Assembly (NCBI GenBank): GCA_965603075.1
Contig: CBFDBO010000002.1
Coordinates: forward strand, 186,001 to 250,000
Reading direction: 5' to 3'
DNA from: JABJOR01 sp965603075
Lineage (GTDB): Bacteria > Pseudomonadota > Alphaproteobacteria > Rhodospirillales > Casp-alpha2
DNA: 64,000 nt
Below are positions 48,514-56,968 of this stretch, piece after piece. The notes beneath the pieces are model-generated. The model worked only from the letters and a program-made list of their open reading frames with translations. It ran no database searches and had not been told where the DNA came from. The translations under genes and the position numbers were made by a program. Position 1 is the stretch's first letter, and each line of letters begins with the position of its first letter.

Positions 48514-49798
48514 GGGCTTCAATCGCAAGGCCTTTGCAAACGGATGAGAATTTATCTTGTTCGACCATTAAGGCATGGGGGAACAGAACGGTGATGGCTT
48601 GTTTAACAGCTTCTAAATTTGTCGAACCGCCTGTTAAGCAGATTGTGCCAATTCTTTGCGTACTCAAATGACATATTCTGAGGGTCTCCTGTACGGCGTT
48701 ATTAAAGTTTTCAATTTCAGTTTTTAAAATGTCGGGTATGCTTGTGCCGTTTACTTTAATTTCGCTATTTTTCTCCAGGTAATTCAGATCGATTATAGAG
48801 TGATCTTTCTCGGAAAGCATCATCTTGGCCTTTTCAATTTGATGACAGAGCTTATGGCCATATTGATGATCTATAACCTGATCAAGACGTTGCATATGAT
48901 TTTTATTGACGCCATTTCGAATAACCCAATTCACATCGGATTTTAGTTTTGATGCGTAAATAAAGTTTACCTCCGACCATGTTGATAGGGTCTGATAGAT
49001 CCAGTTTGGTGTGTTTAAGTTTTTCGGACCGATTAATTTACCACCGTACCCTAAGGTCGGCATGATCGTCGCTAGTGAGATCGATTTATCGAAGTTTGTT
49101 CCCCCGAGACGAATGCCATAATTGGCTAGAATGGCGGTGTCTGGCAATTCGCCTTCTTGGGTTGCTTGGCTTAGATCAAGGACTGTGAAATCGGTTGTTC
49201 CCCCGCCCATATCAACAACAAGGGCAATACCCTCTTTTCTTCCCGCACCGCCCGTATCTTTAACAAAACCCATATCTTTAATAAAACCCATATCTTTAAC
49301 AAAACATTGTGCGGCTGCCAGGGGTTCAAATTGGAATTCGATATTTTTAAAGCCAACGTCGGTGAGGATGCCTCTGAGGGTATCTTCAGCGTGCTGATTG
49401 TGATTACCGTCCCGTTCGACAAAACGCACGGGGCGGCCTTGGATAACGTTTTCAATGGGATGACCAACCCATGCTTCGGCGCGCGATTTGAGCATGGCGA
49501 TATAGTCTCTTAAGACCGATGTGAATGGATAATTTACACCTTTCACTTGTGTGGTCTCATTCATCAGGCTTGTGCCAAGTAAAGACTTGATAGAACGCAT
49601 CAACCGTCCCGGTTCGCCCTCTAGGTAATCCTGTATGGCCTGATGACCAAAAGTACACTGGTGGGTTACATTGTTGTAGAATAGCGCCGTGGGTATGGCG
49701 CTCTGTTTGCCATCCAGCGGGCAGAGCGCAATCTGACCATTATGCAACGTTCCAATAGCGGAGTTACTGGTCCCAAAATCAAGTCCGCAGAATGTCAT
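48497..49798 (-). CDS. Hsp70-family chaperone-like protein (YegD type)
   Basis: The ATG at 49798 follows GGAGGGTATA and begins MTFCGLDFGTSNSAIG, the phosphate-1 loop of the actin/Hsp70 ATPase. The 433-residue protein has the second phosphate loop VVDMGGGTTDFTVLDL, the adenosine motif ICLTGGSTNLEAVKQAI near residue 395, and no peptide-binding domain. This is the pattern of YegD, whose client is unknown. A threefold in-frame 18-bp repeat (49253-49306) encodes VKDMGF-IKDMGF-VKDTGG within the ATPase domain, just before the second phosphate loop. Confidence 0.88.
   Translation of the reverse strand: MTFCGLDFGTSNSAIGTLHNGQIALCPLDGKQSAIPTALFYNNVTHQCTFGHQAIQDYLEGEPGRLMRSIKSLLGTSLMNETTQVKGVNYPFTSVLRDYIAMLKSRAEAWVGHPIENVIQGRPVRFVERDGNHNQHAEDTLRGILTDVGFKNIEFQFEPLAAAQCFVKDMGFIKDMGFVKDTGGAGRKEGIALVVDMGGGTTDFTVLDLSQATQEGELPDTAILANYGIRLGGTNFDKSISLATIMPTLGYGGKLIGPKNLNTPNWIYQTLSTWSEVNFIYASKLKSDVNWVIRNGVNKNHMQRLDQVIDHQYGHKLCHQIEKAKMMLSEKDHSIIDLNYLEKNSEIKVNGTSIPDILKTEIENFNNAVQETLRICHLSTQRIGTICLTGGSTNLEAVKQAITVLFPHALMVEQDKFSSVCKGLAIEAQNKFS
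49253..49306. repeat. In-frame 18-bp repeat, three copies, inside the YegD-like gene
   Basis: Units at 49253, 49271 and 49289 differ by only one or two bases each (CATATCTTTAATAAAACC type). They encode the six-residue repeat (V/I)KDMGF. The length keeps the reading frame. Confidence 0.85.
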
Positions 49799-49811
49799 TA
49801 TACCCTCCAAA

Positions 49812-49843
49812 AGAAACAGCCCCCGGAGATTATCCGAGGGCTG
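49812..49843 (-). terminator. Rho-independent terminator of hppA
   Basis: On the minus strand CAGCCCTCGG pairs with CCGGGGGCTG around ATAATCT and is followed by TTTCTTTT. It lies 26 bp after the hppA stop codon and ends just before the ribosome site of the next gene. Confidence 0.85.
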
Positions 49844-49869
49844 AAATTCTTAACCATTTCTATTTCGAA

Positions 49870-51963
49870 TTAGCCAGCAAGAATAGCCAGCATCAAAATA
49901 GCCATGATGTTAACGATTTTAATCATGGGGTTAATCGCGGGACCAGCGGTGTCTTTGTAGGGATCACCAACCGTATCACCGGTGATGGCTGCGTGGTGGG
50001 CATCGGAGCCTTTACCACCATGGTTGCCATCTTCGACGTATTTTTTAGCATTATCCCATGCACCGCCACCCGCAGTCATGGACAGCGCCACAAACAGACC
50101 GGTAACAATGGTACCCATTAACATGGCACCAACAGCAGAGAACGCTGCTGCCTGACCCGCAATGGCGTTAACCACATAATACATAACCCAAGGTGCCAGC
50201 AATGGCAGCAAGGAAGGAAGGATCATTTCCTTGATGGCTGCTTTGGTCAACAGATCAACACATTTACCATATTCTGGTTTACCAGTGCCTTCCATGATGC
50301 CTGGGATTTCCTTGAACTGGCGACGAACTTCTATAACAATAGAAGCCGCTGCACGGCCAACGGCCATCATGCACATGGAACCGAACAGGAACGGGAACAT
50401 GCCGCCAATGAACAGACCAATCACCACATAGGGGTCTTGCAGGCTGAAGCTGACTTCAAGACCTGGGAAATAGTGCCCCAGATCTTCTGTGTAAGCCGCA
50501 AACAGAACCAGAGCAGCAAGACCAGCAGAACCAATAGCATAACCCTTGGTAACAGCTTTGGTTGTGTTACCAACAGCGTCTAGAGCGTCCGTGGTTTTAC
50601 GAACGTCTTCTGGCAATTCAGCCATTTCAGCAATACCGCCAGCGTTATCGGTTACGGGACCGAAAGCGTCGAGAGCAACAACCATACCAGCCAAAGCCAA
50701 CATGGTGGTCGCCGCCATGGCAACACCGAACAAACCAGCGTTCATGTAAGAAACCAAGATGCCACCGCAGATAACGATAACAGGCAGTGCCGTTGCCTCC
50801 ATGGAAACAGCGAGACCCTGAATAACGTTGGTTCCGTGACCGGTTTCAGAAGCCTTAGCAACACTCTTGACCGGACGGTAGTCTGTGCCAGTGTAGTATT
50901 CTGTGATCCAGATGATCAGGGCCGTAACAATCAGGCCAGCCAATGCACAGTAATACAACTGACGGCCCGTGATGATTTCATCACCCATGGGGATCTCAGC
51001 ACCCCAACCGATGGTGTAGGAAATGACGCCACCAATTAGAACAGCAGAGATAACGGCACTGGCGATAAAGCCTTTGTACAATGCGCCCATGATGGAGTTG
51101 TTGGAACCCAGTTTCACGAAGAACGTGGCTACAACAGAACCCAAGATGCATACGCCGCCGATAAGCAGGGGAAGATACATCATTTGTTCTTGTGCAACGC
51201 CGGTGAAGTAGATCGCACCGAGCAACATGGTTGCAACGATCGTTACAGCGTATGTTTCAAACAAATCAGCCGCCATACCCGCACAATCACCAACGTTGTC
51301 ACCAACGTTATCAGCGATAACACCAGCGTTACGAGGATCATCTTCAGGGATACCCGCTTCGATCTTACCAACAAGATCGGAACCAACATCAGCACCTTTG
51401 GTAAAGATACCACCGCCCAAACGAGCGAAGATAGAAATCAAGGATGCACCAAAGCCAAGAGCAACAAGAGCTTCAAGTATGTGACGCATTTCAGCGGGGT
51501 TGCTTGTATCAAGCGCACTGCGCAAATACATGTAGTAACCAGCAACACCCAAAAGAGCGAGACCAACAACCAACATGCCCGTTACGGCACCGGCTTTAAA
51601 AGCAACATCCAAACCACCAGCAAGACCGACAGAACGGGCAGCTTCCGTTGTACGCACGTTAGCGCGAACGGAAACGTTCATGCCAATGTATCCAGCAAGA
51701 CCGGAAAGAACGGCACCAATAATGTAGCCAATTGCAACCAGACCACCTAATTGCCAGTAAAGAAGAATACCAATGACAACACCAACAATGGCGATTGCCG
51801 TGTATTGACGGTTAAGATAGGCAGCAGCACCTTCTTGAATGGCTGCAGCAATATCCTGCATCCGTTCATTACCAGTTGGAGCAGCGAGTACTGAGCGAAT
51901 TGCCCAAGCACCGTATAGTAATGCGATAGCACCGCAAACTAAGGTTAATGTATACACGTCCAT
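49870..51963 (-). CDS. hppA: Membrane-bound proton-translocating pyrophosphatase, K+-independent type
   Basis: The 697-residue protein has about 16 membrane helices. The pyrophosphate-binding loops are KGADVGSDLVGKIEAGIPEDDPRNAGVIADNVGDNVGD (about residues 189-226) and DAHHAAITGDTVGDPYKDTAGPA near the C-terminus. The residue that decides potassium need is Lys in GNTTKAVTKG (about residue 467), where K+-dependent enzymes have Ala. This is therefore the K+-independent class, which pumps protons. It recovers energy from pyrophosphate, useful under low-energy anaerobic growth. It has its own terminator and two dyads in its leader region. Confidence 0.96.
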   Translation of the reverse strand: MDVYTLTLVCGAIALLYGAWAIRSVLAAPTGNERMQDIAAAIQEGAAAYLNRQYTAIAIVGVVIGILLYWQLGGLVAIGYIIGAVLSGLAGYIGMNVSVRANVRTTEAARSVGLAGGLDVAFKAGAVTGMLVVGLALLGVAGYYMYLRSALDTSNPAEMRHILEALVALGFGASLISIFARLGGGIFTKGADVGSDLVGKIEAGIPEDDPRNAGVIADNVGDNVGDCAGMAADLFETYAVTIVATMLLGAIYFTGVAQEQMMYLPLLIGGVCILGSVVATFFVKLGSNNSIMGALYKGFIASAVISAVLIGGVISYTIGWGAEIPMGDEIITGRQLYYCALAGLIVTALIIWITEYYTGTDYRPVKSVAKASETGHGTNVIQGLAVSMEATALPVIVICGGILVSYMNAGLFGVAMAATTMLALAGMVVALDAFGPVTDNAGGIAEMAELPEDVRKTTDALDAVGNTTKAVTKGYAIGSAGLAALVLFAAYTEDLGHYFPGLEVSFSLQDPYVVIGLFIGGMFPFLFGSMCMMAVGRAAASIVIEVRRQFKEIPGIMEGTGKPEYGKCVDLLTKAAIKEMILPSLLPLLAPWVMYYVVNAIAGQAAAFSAVGAMLMGTIVTGLFVALSMTAGGGAWDNAKKYVEDGNHGGKGSDAHHAAITGDTVGDPYKDTAGPAINPMIKIVNIMAILMLAILAG

Positions 51964-51997
51964 GCAGAAAGATCCCCTCGTAGCATGTTAAAGTTGC

Positions 51998-52052
51998 ATG
52001 TCAAATCGATGATTTGACATAAAAAGATATGAGTCAAATCGATGATTTTACA
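51998..52052. repeat. Repeated palindrome upstream of hppA
   Basis: ATGTCAAATC-GAT-GATTTGACAT is a perfect 10-base-arm dyad at 51998-52020. A second copy, GTCAAATCGATGATTTTACA, lies at 52033-52052 with one changed base. They lie 35-90 bp before the hppA start and could be paired operators or leader hairpins. Confidence 0.7.
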
Positions 52053-52213
52053 CAAAACAATTATGAAACAGACTGAAGTGTCCGAAATTCGCGAAAAAAA
52101 TGACAGAAGATTGCCAATAAGGCAACATTGCTGCAGTAAGTTTTGCTGAATTTTTATAATTTAGGTCTCAGAGAACGCCATAAATCTGGTATTTATGAAA
52201 TTCTGGATGCTCA

Positions 52214-52666
52214 CTATCTCTCTAAAACTTCGATTGCTTGAATGAGAACGTCTTCAATTTCACCTTTTGGATAAACTTTATCGACAGCCAATTTAAGCCT
52301 CTTTTTCAATAAATATACATCTATTGATTTATCTTCTGGGTTAATAATACGGGGCAAAAAAGCATGCATATCGCGGAATAAAACATCGCTAATTTTTGGA
52401 ATTCTGGCGTATACAAAATCTGCATTTTTATTGCCTTGGGCTCGAATGATAACCGCGACCCGTAACGTTGCTATAATTTTATTTCCGGAAAAAACGTTTA
52501 CAGTCAAAGGGTCGAGGGAAATAAAAGTAGCCTCCTTTTCAATCAATGCTACATCTGTACCGGTTTCTGCAGAGGCAAAGGGGCCGATCTCCATGACTTT
52601 CATGACACCGAATGCACCACCCGCAAGCAGCAATACAACAACGATAATGATGGCAAAAATTTTCAT
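52214..52666 (-). CDS. FliL-like flagellar basal-body-associated protein
   Basis: The 150-residue protein has an N-terminal membrane helix (residues 3-24, IFAIIIVVVLLLAGGAFGVM) and a periplasmic FliL-like domain: FISLDPLTVNVFSGNKIIATLRVAVIIRAQGN, then ISDVLFRDMHAFLP and a C-terminal helix. FliL proteins sit around the stator and affect torque or surface sensing. This copy is not within a flagellar cluster. Its identity rests on length, topology and overall pattern. Confidence 0.7.
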   Translation of the reverse strand: MKIFAIIIVVVLLLAGGAFGVMKVMEIGPFASAETGTDVALIEKEATFISLDPLTVNVFSGNKIIATLRVAVIIRAQGNKNADFVYARIPKISDVLFRDMHAFLPRIINPEDKSIDVYLLKKRLKLAVDKVYPKGEIEDVLIQAIEVLER

Positions 52667-52794
52667 GGTAAGTTTGTATCCCGCTTAAAGTGTCTTTGAG
52701 ACACAGGCCTGTTTTAGTCTGATAAATAAACACACTATGGTGTCACCGTGATTATGCTCCCAGAAAATTGGACCCTATCATTGTCCTCTGTTTC

Positions 52795-53808
52795 CTACCA
52801 GTGGTGAATAAATCCATTTTGTTGTTTAAATGATAGGTTTTTGGTATTTTCACCTTGAATTGTAACCGAAGTAGGATCCGATTTGTTTGGTTTCGGCTCA
52901 ATCACCCTACCGATTCGGGTCGTGGGTGTTCCAATATGCTTTGCAAGTTGTTGAATTCGATCTTGATTATGAGGGGGGGCGGTAAATAACAACTCATAGT
53001 CATCTCCACCAAATAACACAGAATTCCAAAGCGCGGTATCGCGTCCGGTGAGATTATTTACAGCCGGTGAAAGCGGGATCAAGTCCGTATCAATTTCGGC
53101 TGCACAGTGAGACGCTTTACATATATTTGAAAGATCAGCGATCAAGCCGTCTGAAATATCACAACAGGCATGGGCTAACCGTGATGCTGCTAAGCCCTCT
53201 CCTATCAATGTTCTTGCTTGTGGATATTGGTAACGATTAGATAAAAATATCTTGAAGGCTAAATCTTCTATGCTCAGGTTATGTTGCAAAACTCGTAACC
53301 CGAGAGCGCTATCACCGATGGTTCCCGTTACATAGATGTCATCATTAATTTGTGCACCCGAACGTTTTAGGGCGCTCCCTTGATCAATTAGACCCATTGC
53401 GGTGATGCTGATGGATAATGGACCGGGCGTAGACACAGTATCACCGCCGATTAATATAATGCCGTAGTCGTCTTGCACGATTTTCAAGTGGTGGGCGAAA
53501 TCTTCTAACCATTTAGTATCTGTCCCCTGTGGTATTGCCAGCGCCATGGTATAAGCCTCAGGGGTGGCCCCCATACTTGCCAGATCAGATAGATTAACCC
53601 CTAGGGCTTTTGCGGCAATAGATTGGGGGGGATCTTCTTTTCTAAAATGCACATCGCAAATCAAACAATCAGTGCTGATCACTCTATCTTTTCCCGGCAG
53701 GGTATCCAAAATAGCCGCATCATCAAGCAAGCCCAATGCGCCGGGGTAATTGCGTGATAAGGGTTCAAATAATCTGGCAATCAGATCAAATTCGCTGATT
53801 TTTTTCAT
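52795..53808 (-). CDS. thiL: Thiamine-monophosphate kinase
   Basis: The 337-residue protein phosphorylates thiamine monophosphate to the active cofactor thiamine diphosphate. It opens with SEFDLIARLFEPLSRNYPGALGLLDDAAIL, which contains the metal-binding aspartates. The segments STDCLICDVHFRKEDPP, KALGVNLSDLASMGATPEAY, LIGGDTVSTPGPLSISITAMG and CCDISDGLIADLSNIC follow. ThiL commonly follows nusB in proteobacteria; here the chemoreceptor gene separates them. Confidence 0.94.
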   Translation of the reverse strand: MKKISEFDLIARLFEPLSRNYPGALGLLDDAAILDTLPGKDRVISTDCLICDVHFRKEDPPQSIAAKALGVNLSDLASMGATPEAYTMALAIPQGTDTKWLEDFAHHLKIVQDDYGIILIGGDTVSTPGPLSISITAMGLIDQGSALKRSGAQINDDIYVTGTIGDSALGLRVLQHNLSIEDLAFKIFLSNRYQYPQARTLIGEGLAASRLAHACCDISDGLIADLSNICKASHCAAEIDTDLIPLSPAVNNLTGRDTALWNSVLFGGDDYELLFTAPPHNQDRIQQLAKHIGTPTTRIGRVIEPKPNKSDPTSVTIQGENTKNLSFKQQNGFIHHW

Positions 53809-53885
53809 GACATTTCTTCATGACAATTTATTGGATGACAAATTTTGATAATCCTGAACACCTAAAATGCATGATGTCGTTTATA

Positions 53886-53922
53886 CAAAACAAGGGCCTG
53901 ACATTAAATGCCAAGCCCTTGT
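53886..53922 (-). terminator. Rho-independent terminator of the chemoreceptor gene
   Basis: On the minus strand ACAAGGGCTTGGCAT pairs with ATGTCAGGCCCTTGT around TTA, with two mismatches, and TTTTGTATAA follows. It sits 25 bp after the chemoreceptor stop codon. Confidence 0.8.
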
Positions 53923-53946
53923 ACATTGCATATGGTCAAAAATTAT

Positions 53947-55797
53947 TCAACCTTCCGTGGATCCTTTGCGAATATTCTGTAAGAATTCGCTCACTTCATG
54001 TTTTAGAGAATCAACGTGTTGTGATAAGCCCGATACGGATGTTCGAATGTCCGCTGCCGCCGTGCCTGTCTTTTGTGAAGCTTCTGTTACCTGAGCAATA
54101 TTGCGGGAGACTTCTCCGGTTCCAGAGGCTGCTTGTTCGACGTTTTTGGCAATTTCGAGGGTGGCAGCATTTTGTTCTTCGACGGCGTTGGAAATGCCTT
54201 CTGCTATTTCATCAACACGTCCAATGGATTTACCAATACCTTCAATGCTCTCAGCGGCACTCTCTGTTGAGGCTTGGATTTCCTCAATTTGATTACTGAT
54301 TTGTTCTGTGGCTTTTGCTGTTTGGTTTGCCAAATTTTTAACCTCTGCGGCAACAACGGCAAACCCTTTGCCAGCATCCCCCGCACGGGCGGCTTCTATG
54401 GTTGCATTCAAGGCCAATAAATTGGTTTGCTCGGCAATATCGGTGATTAATTGGACAACTTCACCAATACGTTTGGATGATTCAACTAACCCTTGAACAG
54501 CATCATGGCTATTTTGGGCTTCTTTTACCGCGTTTGCGGACATGGTCGAAGATTCTCCGACTTGTCGGCTGATCTCGGAAATAGAGGACGTTAATTCCTC
54601 TGCCGCTGAAGCAACTGTTTGCACATTACCAGAGGCTTCATTAGAGGCTGTGGCGACCGTAATTGATAAATCATTGGCCTGTTCAGCCGTGGACACCAAG
54701 GTGGTGGATGATTTCAGCATCATATCAGTTGCTTCGGTGACTTGTTTAACGATGCTGCCGACTGTTGAATCGAATTCATTAGCAAGATTATCCAAGAACG
54801 CTTTGCGTTCCATTTCGTTTTTATCTCGAGTTTTTGCATCGTCTTCGATTTTTTTATTGGTTTCTGCTTCTTCAGTGGAGCGCTGATCGGCTTCTCTTTG
54901 TTCTTGGGATCGTTGCTGTTCTATGGCTTCGCGTTCAAGCCGTTTATTCTCAATGATATTTTCTTTGAAGACTTGAACGGCATTTGCCATTAAGCCAATT
55001 TCGTTTTTGAGAATTTGTCCCGGTACATCAATATCAATGTCACCATCAGCAATTGTCGTCATGGCATCGGTCATATTTTTTATCGGCGTGACAATTTTAA
55101 AGGCCGTCATGGCAGAGACGATTGAAAGAATGATGCCCGATATAATGATTCCTATGATAATTTGATTGCTTAAGCTCTCACCACGATCGAGCTGTCCGTC
55201 GATGGCGACATTGATTTCTAGGACACCGCGAACATCACCAAGCTCCCAATCGTCTTTAGGGGTATCTGCTCTGGAATTGTGGCAATCCACACAACCTTGA
55301 GCGACCATAGTATCGGCTATACCAACACGAATGTATGCGCGCCCATCAATTATGGCTTCCTCAGTATAGGTGTCTTTGGGCGAGGCATTTAGATAATCCC
55401 AAGCTTTTTGTTGGTAATCATCTAGTTTTCGTTTTTCTCTGTTGGGGAAAGGGTAAGGGCTGGATAAGCTGATCCGGGTGTCTGTTTTGGATAAGATCTC
55501 GCTCATATCATGAATGAAGGTAGCTGGTAGCGGGATGCCTTTTTCCATGTTTTTATGATCAACACTTGGTTTTAAATTACCATCGGCCAACACTTTTTTG
55601 ATGACATTATTGGTATAATAACCGCGAACCATTTTGAACTGCCCGGCTATGTTTGTGGCTGTGGTAATAGCGCTGAGCTTGGCATCGTTTTGTAATAACT
55701 GCGGAAGAACAATAAAACTAATGACTGATACGAGTAATATTAACAGTGGTACAGGTAATACAAGCATCCAAACAATGCTATTTGACAGCTTCTTCAT
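53947..55797 (-). CDS. Methyl-accepting chemotaxis protein with a heme c sensor domain (DUF3365/Tll0287-like)
   Basis: The 616-residue protein has membrane helices at about residues 12-34 and 210-232 flanking a periplasmic domain. That domain contains a heme c site in QGCVDCHNSRADTPKDDWELGDVRGVLEINV (CxxCH near residue 170), the mark of the Tll0287-like DUF3365 family. A HAMP domain (KIVTPIKNMTDAMTTIADGDI) and a long cytoplasmic signalling domain follow. The conserved tip is NLLALNATIEAARAGDAGKGFAVVAAEVKNLA. No C-terminal CheR pentapeptide is seen. A heme sensor suggests taxis toward redox conditions, oxygen or nitric oxide, which fits the anaerobic respiratory genes elsewhere. Confidence 0.92.
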   Translation of the reverse strand: MKKLSNSIVWMLVLPVPLLILLVSVISFIVLPQLLQNDAKLSAITTATNIAGQFKMVRGYYTNNVIKKVLADGNLKPSVDHKNMEKGIPLPATFIHDMSEILSKTDTRISLSSPYPFPNREKRKLDDYQQKAWDYLNASPKDTYTEEAIIDGRAYIRVGIADTMVAQGCVDCHNSRADTPKDDWELGDVRGVLEINVAIDGQLDRGESLSNQIIIGIIISGIILSIVSAMTAFKIVTPIKNMTDAMTTIADGDIDIDVPGQILKNEIGLMANAVQVFKENIIENKRLEREAIEQQRSQEQREADQRSTEEAETNKKIEDDAKTRDKNEMERKAFLDNLANEFDSTVGSIVKQVTEATDMMLKSSTTLVSTAEQANDLSITVATASNEASGNVQTVASAAEELTSSISEISRQVGESSTMSANAVKEAQNSHDAVQGLVESSKRIGEVVQLITDIAEQTNLLALNATIEAARAGDAGKGFAVVAAEVKNLANQTAKATEQISNQIEEIQASTESAAESIEGIGKSIGRVDEIAEGISNAVEEQNAATLEIAKNVEQAASGTGEVSRNIAQVTEASQKTGTAAADIRTSVSGLSQHVDSLKHEVSEFLQNIRKGSTEG

Positions 55798-55982
55798 AAT
55801 ACATCCTAAATAATATTGATTTCAATTGACATGCGTACTTATGTTAATGAATTATTTTATTATTATTTATGACCCTAGTTAAAGTAAGGTTATATATTTA
55901 ATACTATGAATCTCTCTTGGCTTTCAAGTAAAATATTGTAACTATAAATAACCCACAACTATAGATTAATTATAATTGTAGA

Positions 55983-56477
55983 TTAATCGTTTTCGTGGAT
56001 ACGAATTTTCCCGGCGAGTTTGTCCAATACGCCATTGACCATCGAGGGTTCGTTTTCCACAAAAAAGGCATGGGCAACATTGACATATTCGTTAATGACA
56101 ACGCGTTTGGGGATATCGATGCGTTTGACTAATTCGTATGTTCCTGCGCGTAAAATTGCCCGAATAAGAAGCTCTAGGCGTTCCATGGTCCATACGCCGC
56201 TGAGTTCAGCCGCTATCAATGCGTCAAATTCAGTCTGTCCCGCTGCTACACCGTCAATAATGTCTTTCAATAGCTCTTCATCAAAAGGAGGCAATTCAAG
56301 GCTCTCACCGTTTTCGTCGCTATCATCTTGGGCGGCGTTTTTCCAGCGGTTGGTCATGAATTCGCTCAGCACATTATCAGCGTGGGCATCCGTAACGTCC
56401 ATCTCATACAGCGCTTGAACCGCGGCGATCCGGGCGCTGTTGCGATGGGTTATTTTTTCGTTGGTATCTTCAGACAT
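55983..56477 (-). CDS. nusB: Transcription antitermination factor NusB
   Basis: The 164-residue protein is an all-helical NusB. Recognisable segments are NSARIAAVQALYEMD at the start, WTMERLELLIRAILRAGTYELV mid, and PKRVVINEYVNVAHAFFVENEPSMVNGVLDKL at the end. It works with NusE in rRNA antitermination. An acidic insert (DDSDENGESLELPPFDEE) near residue 55 is somewhat longer than in enteric NusB. It follows ribH, as in most proteobacteria. Confidence 0.94.
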   Translation of the reverse strand: MSEDTNEKITHRNSARIAAVQALYEMDVTDAHADNVLSEFMTNRWKNAAQDDSDENGESLELPPFDEELLKDIIDGVAAGQTEFDALIAAELSGVWTMERLELLIRAILRAGTYELVKRIDIPKRVVINEYVNVAHAFFVENEPSMVNGVLDKLAGKIRIHEND

Positions 56478-56498
56478 AATATATTTTAGACTCTATTC

Positions 56499-56957
56499 TT
56501 ATTCTTCATCATCGAAGTCAATTTCTTCGGGAAAATGGTCTTTTAATTCCATCATTCGTAAGACGGCGGCAGCAACTTCTGCGCCTTTGTTTTTGCCATT
56601 TATATCCGCACGGACTAAGGCTTGATCGTAATTTTCAACAGTTAAGATACCAAACCCAATGGCCACCCCTTCCATGGAAAGCTCCATGAGCGCGCGACTG
56701 GCTTCACGACAGATATGATCGTAGTGATCGGTTTCACCGCGAATAACACACCCCAGTGCCACTGCGCCGTCATATTTACCACTGAGCATCCCCAGCAAAA
56801 TCGCGGCGGGGACTTCGAACACGCCGGGTACGGAAACCCGTTCGTAATCATAGCCCGCTTTATCAAGTTCAGCGATGACGCTGTCGGCTAGATGGTCGGC
56901 GATTTCATCATAAAACCGGGCTTCGACAATCAATACTGTTGGTCGCTCTTGGGTCAT
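56499..56957 (-). CDS. ribH: 6,7-dimethyl-8-ribityllumazine synthase
   Basis: The 152-residue protein condenses the ribityl-pyrimidine with dihydroxybutanone phosphate in riboflavin synthesis. Typical parts are VSVPGVFEVPAAI, VALGCVIRGETDHYDHICREASRALMELSM with the active-site His, and IGFGILTVENYDQALVRAD. It lies 11 bp after ribBA and before nusB in the standard rib-nusB order. Confidence 0.95.
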   Translation of the reverse strand: MTQERPTVLIVEARFYDEIADHLADSVIAELDKAGYDYERVSVPGVFEVPAAILLGMLSGKYDGAVALGCVIRGETDHYDHICREASRALMELSMEGVAIGFGILTVENYDQALVRADINGKNKGAEVAAAVLRMMELKDHFPEEIDFDDEE

Positions 56958-56968
56958 TTAATAGGTCC

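Noticed and set aside
51184..51750. Long open frame of 188 codons on the + strand within hppA
   Set aside because: It lies antisense to the strongly conserved hppA frame and encodes Thr/Asn-rich sequence without any domain; it is a shadow of the codon bias.
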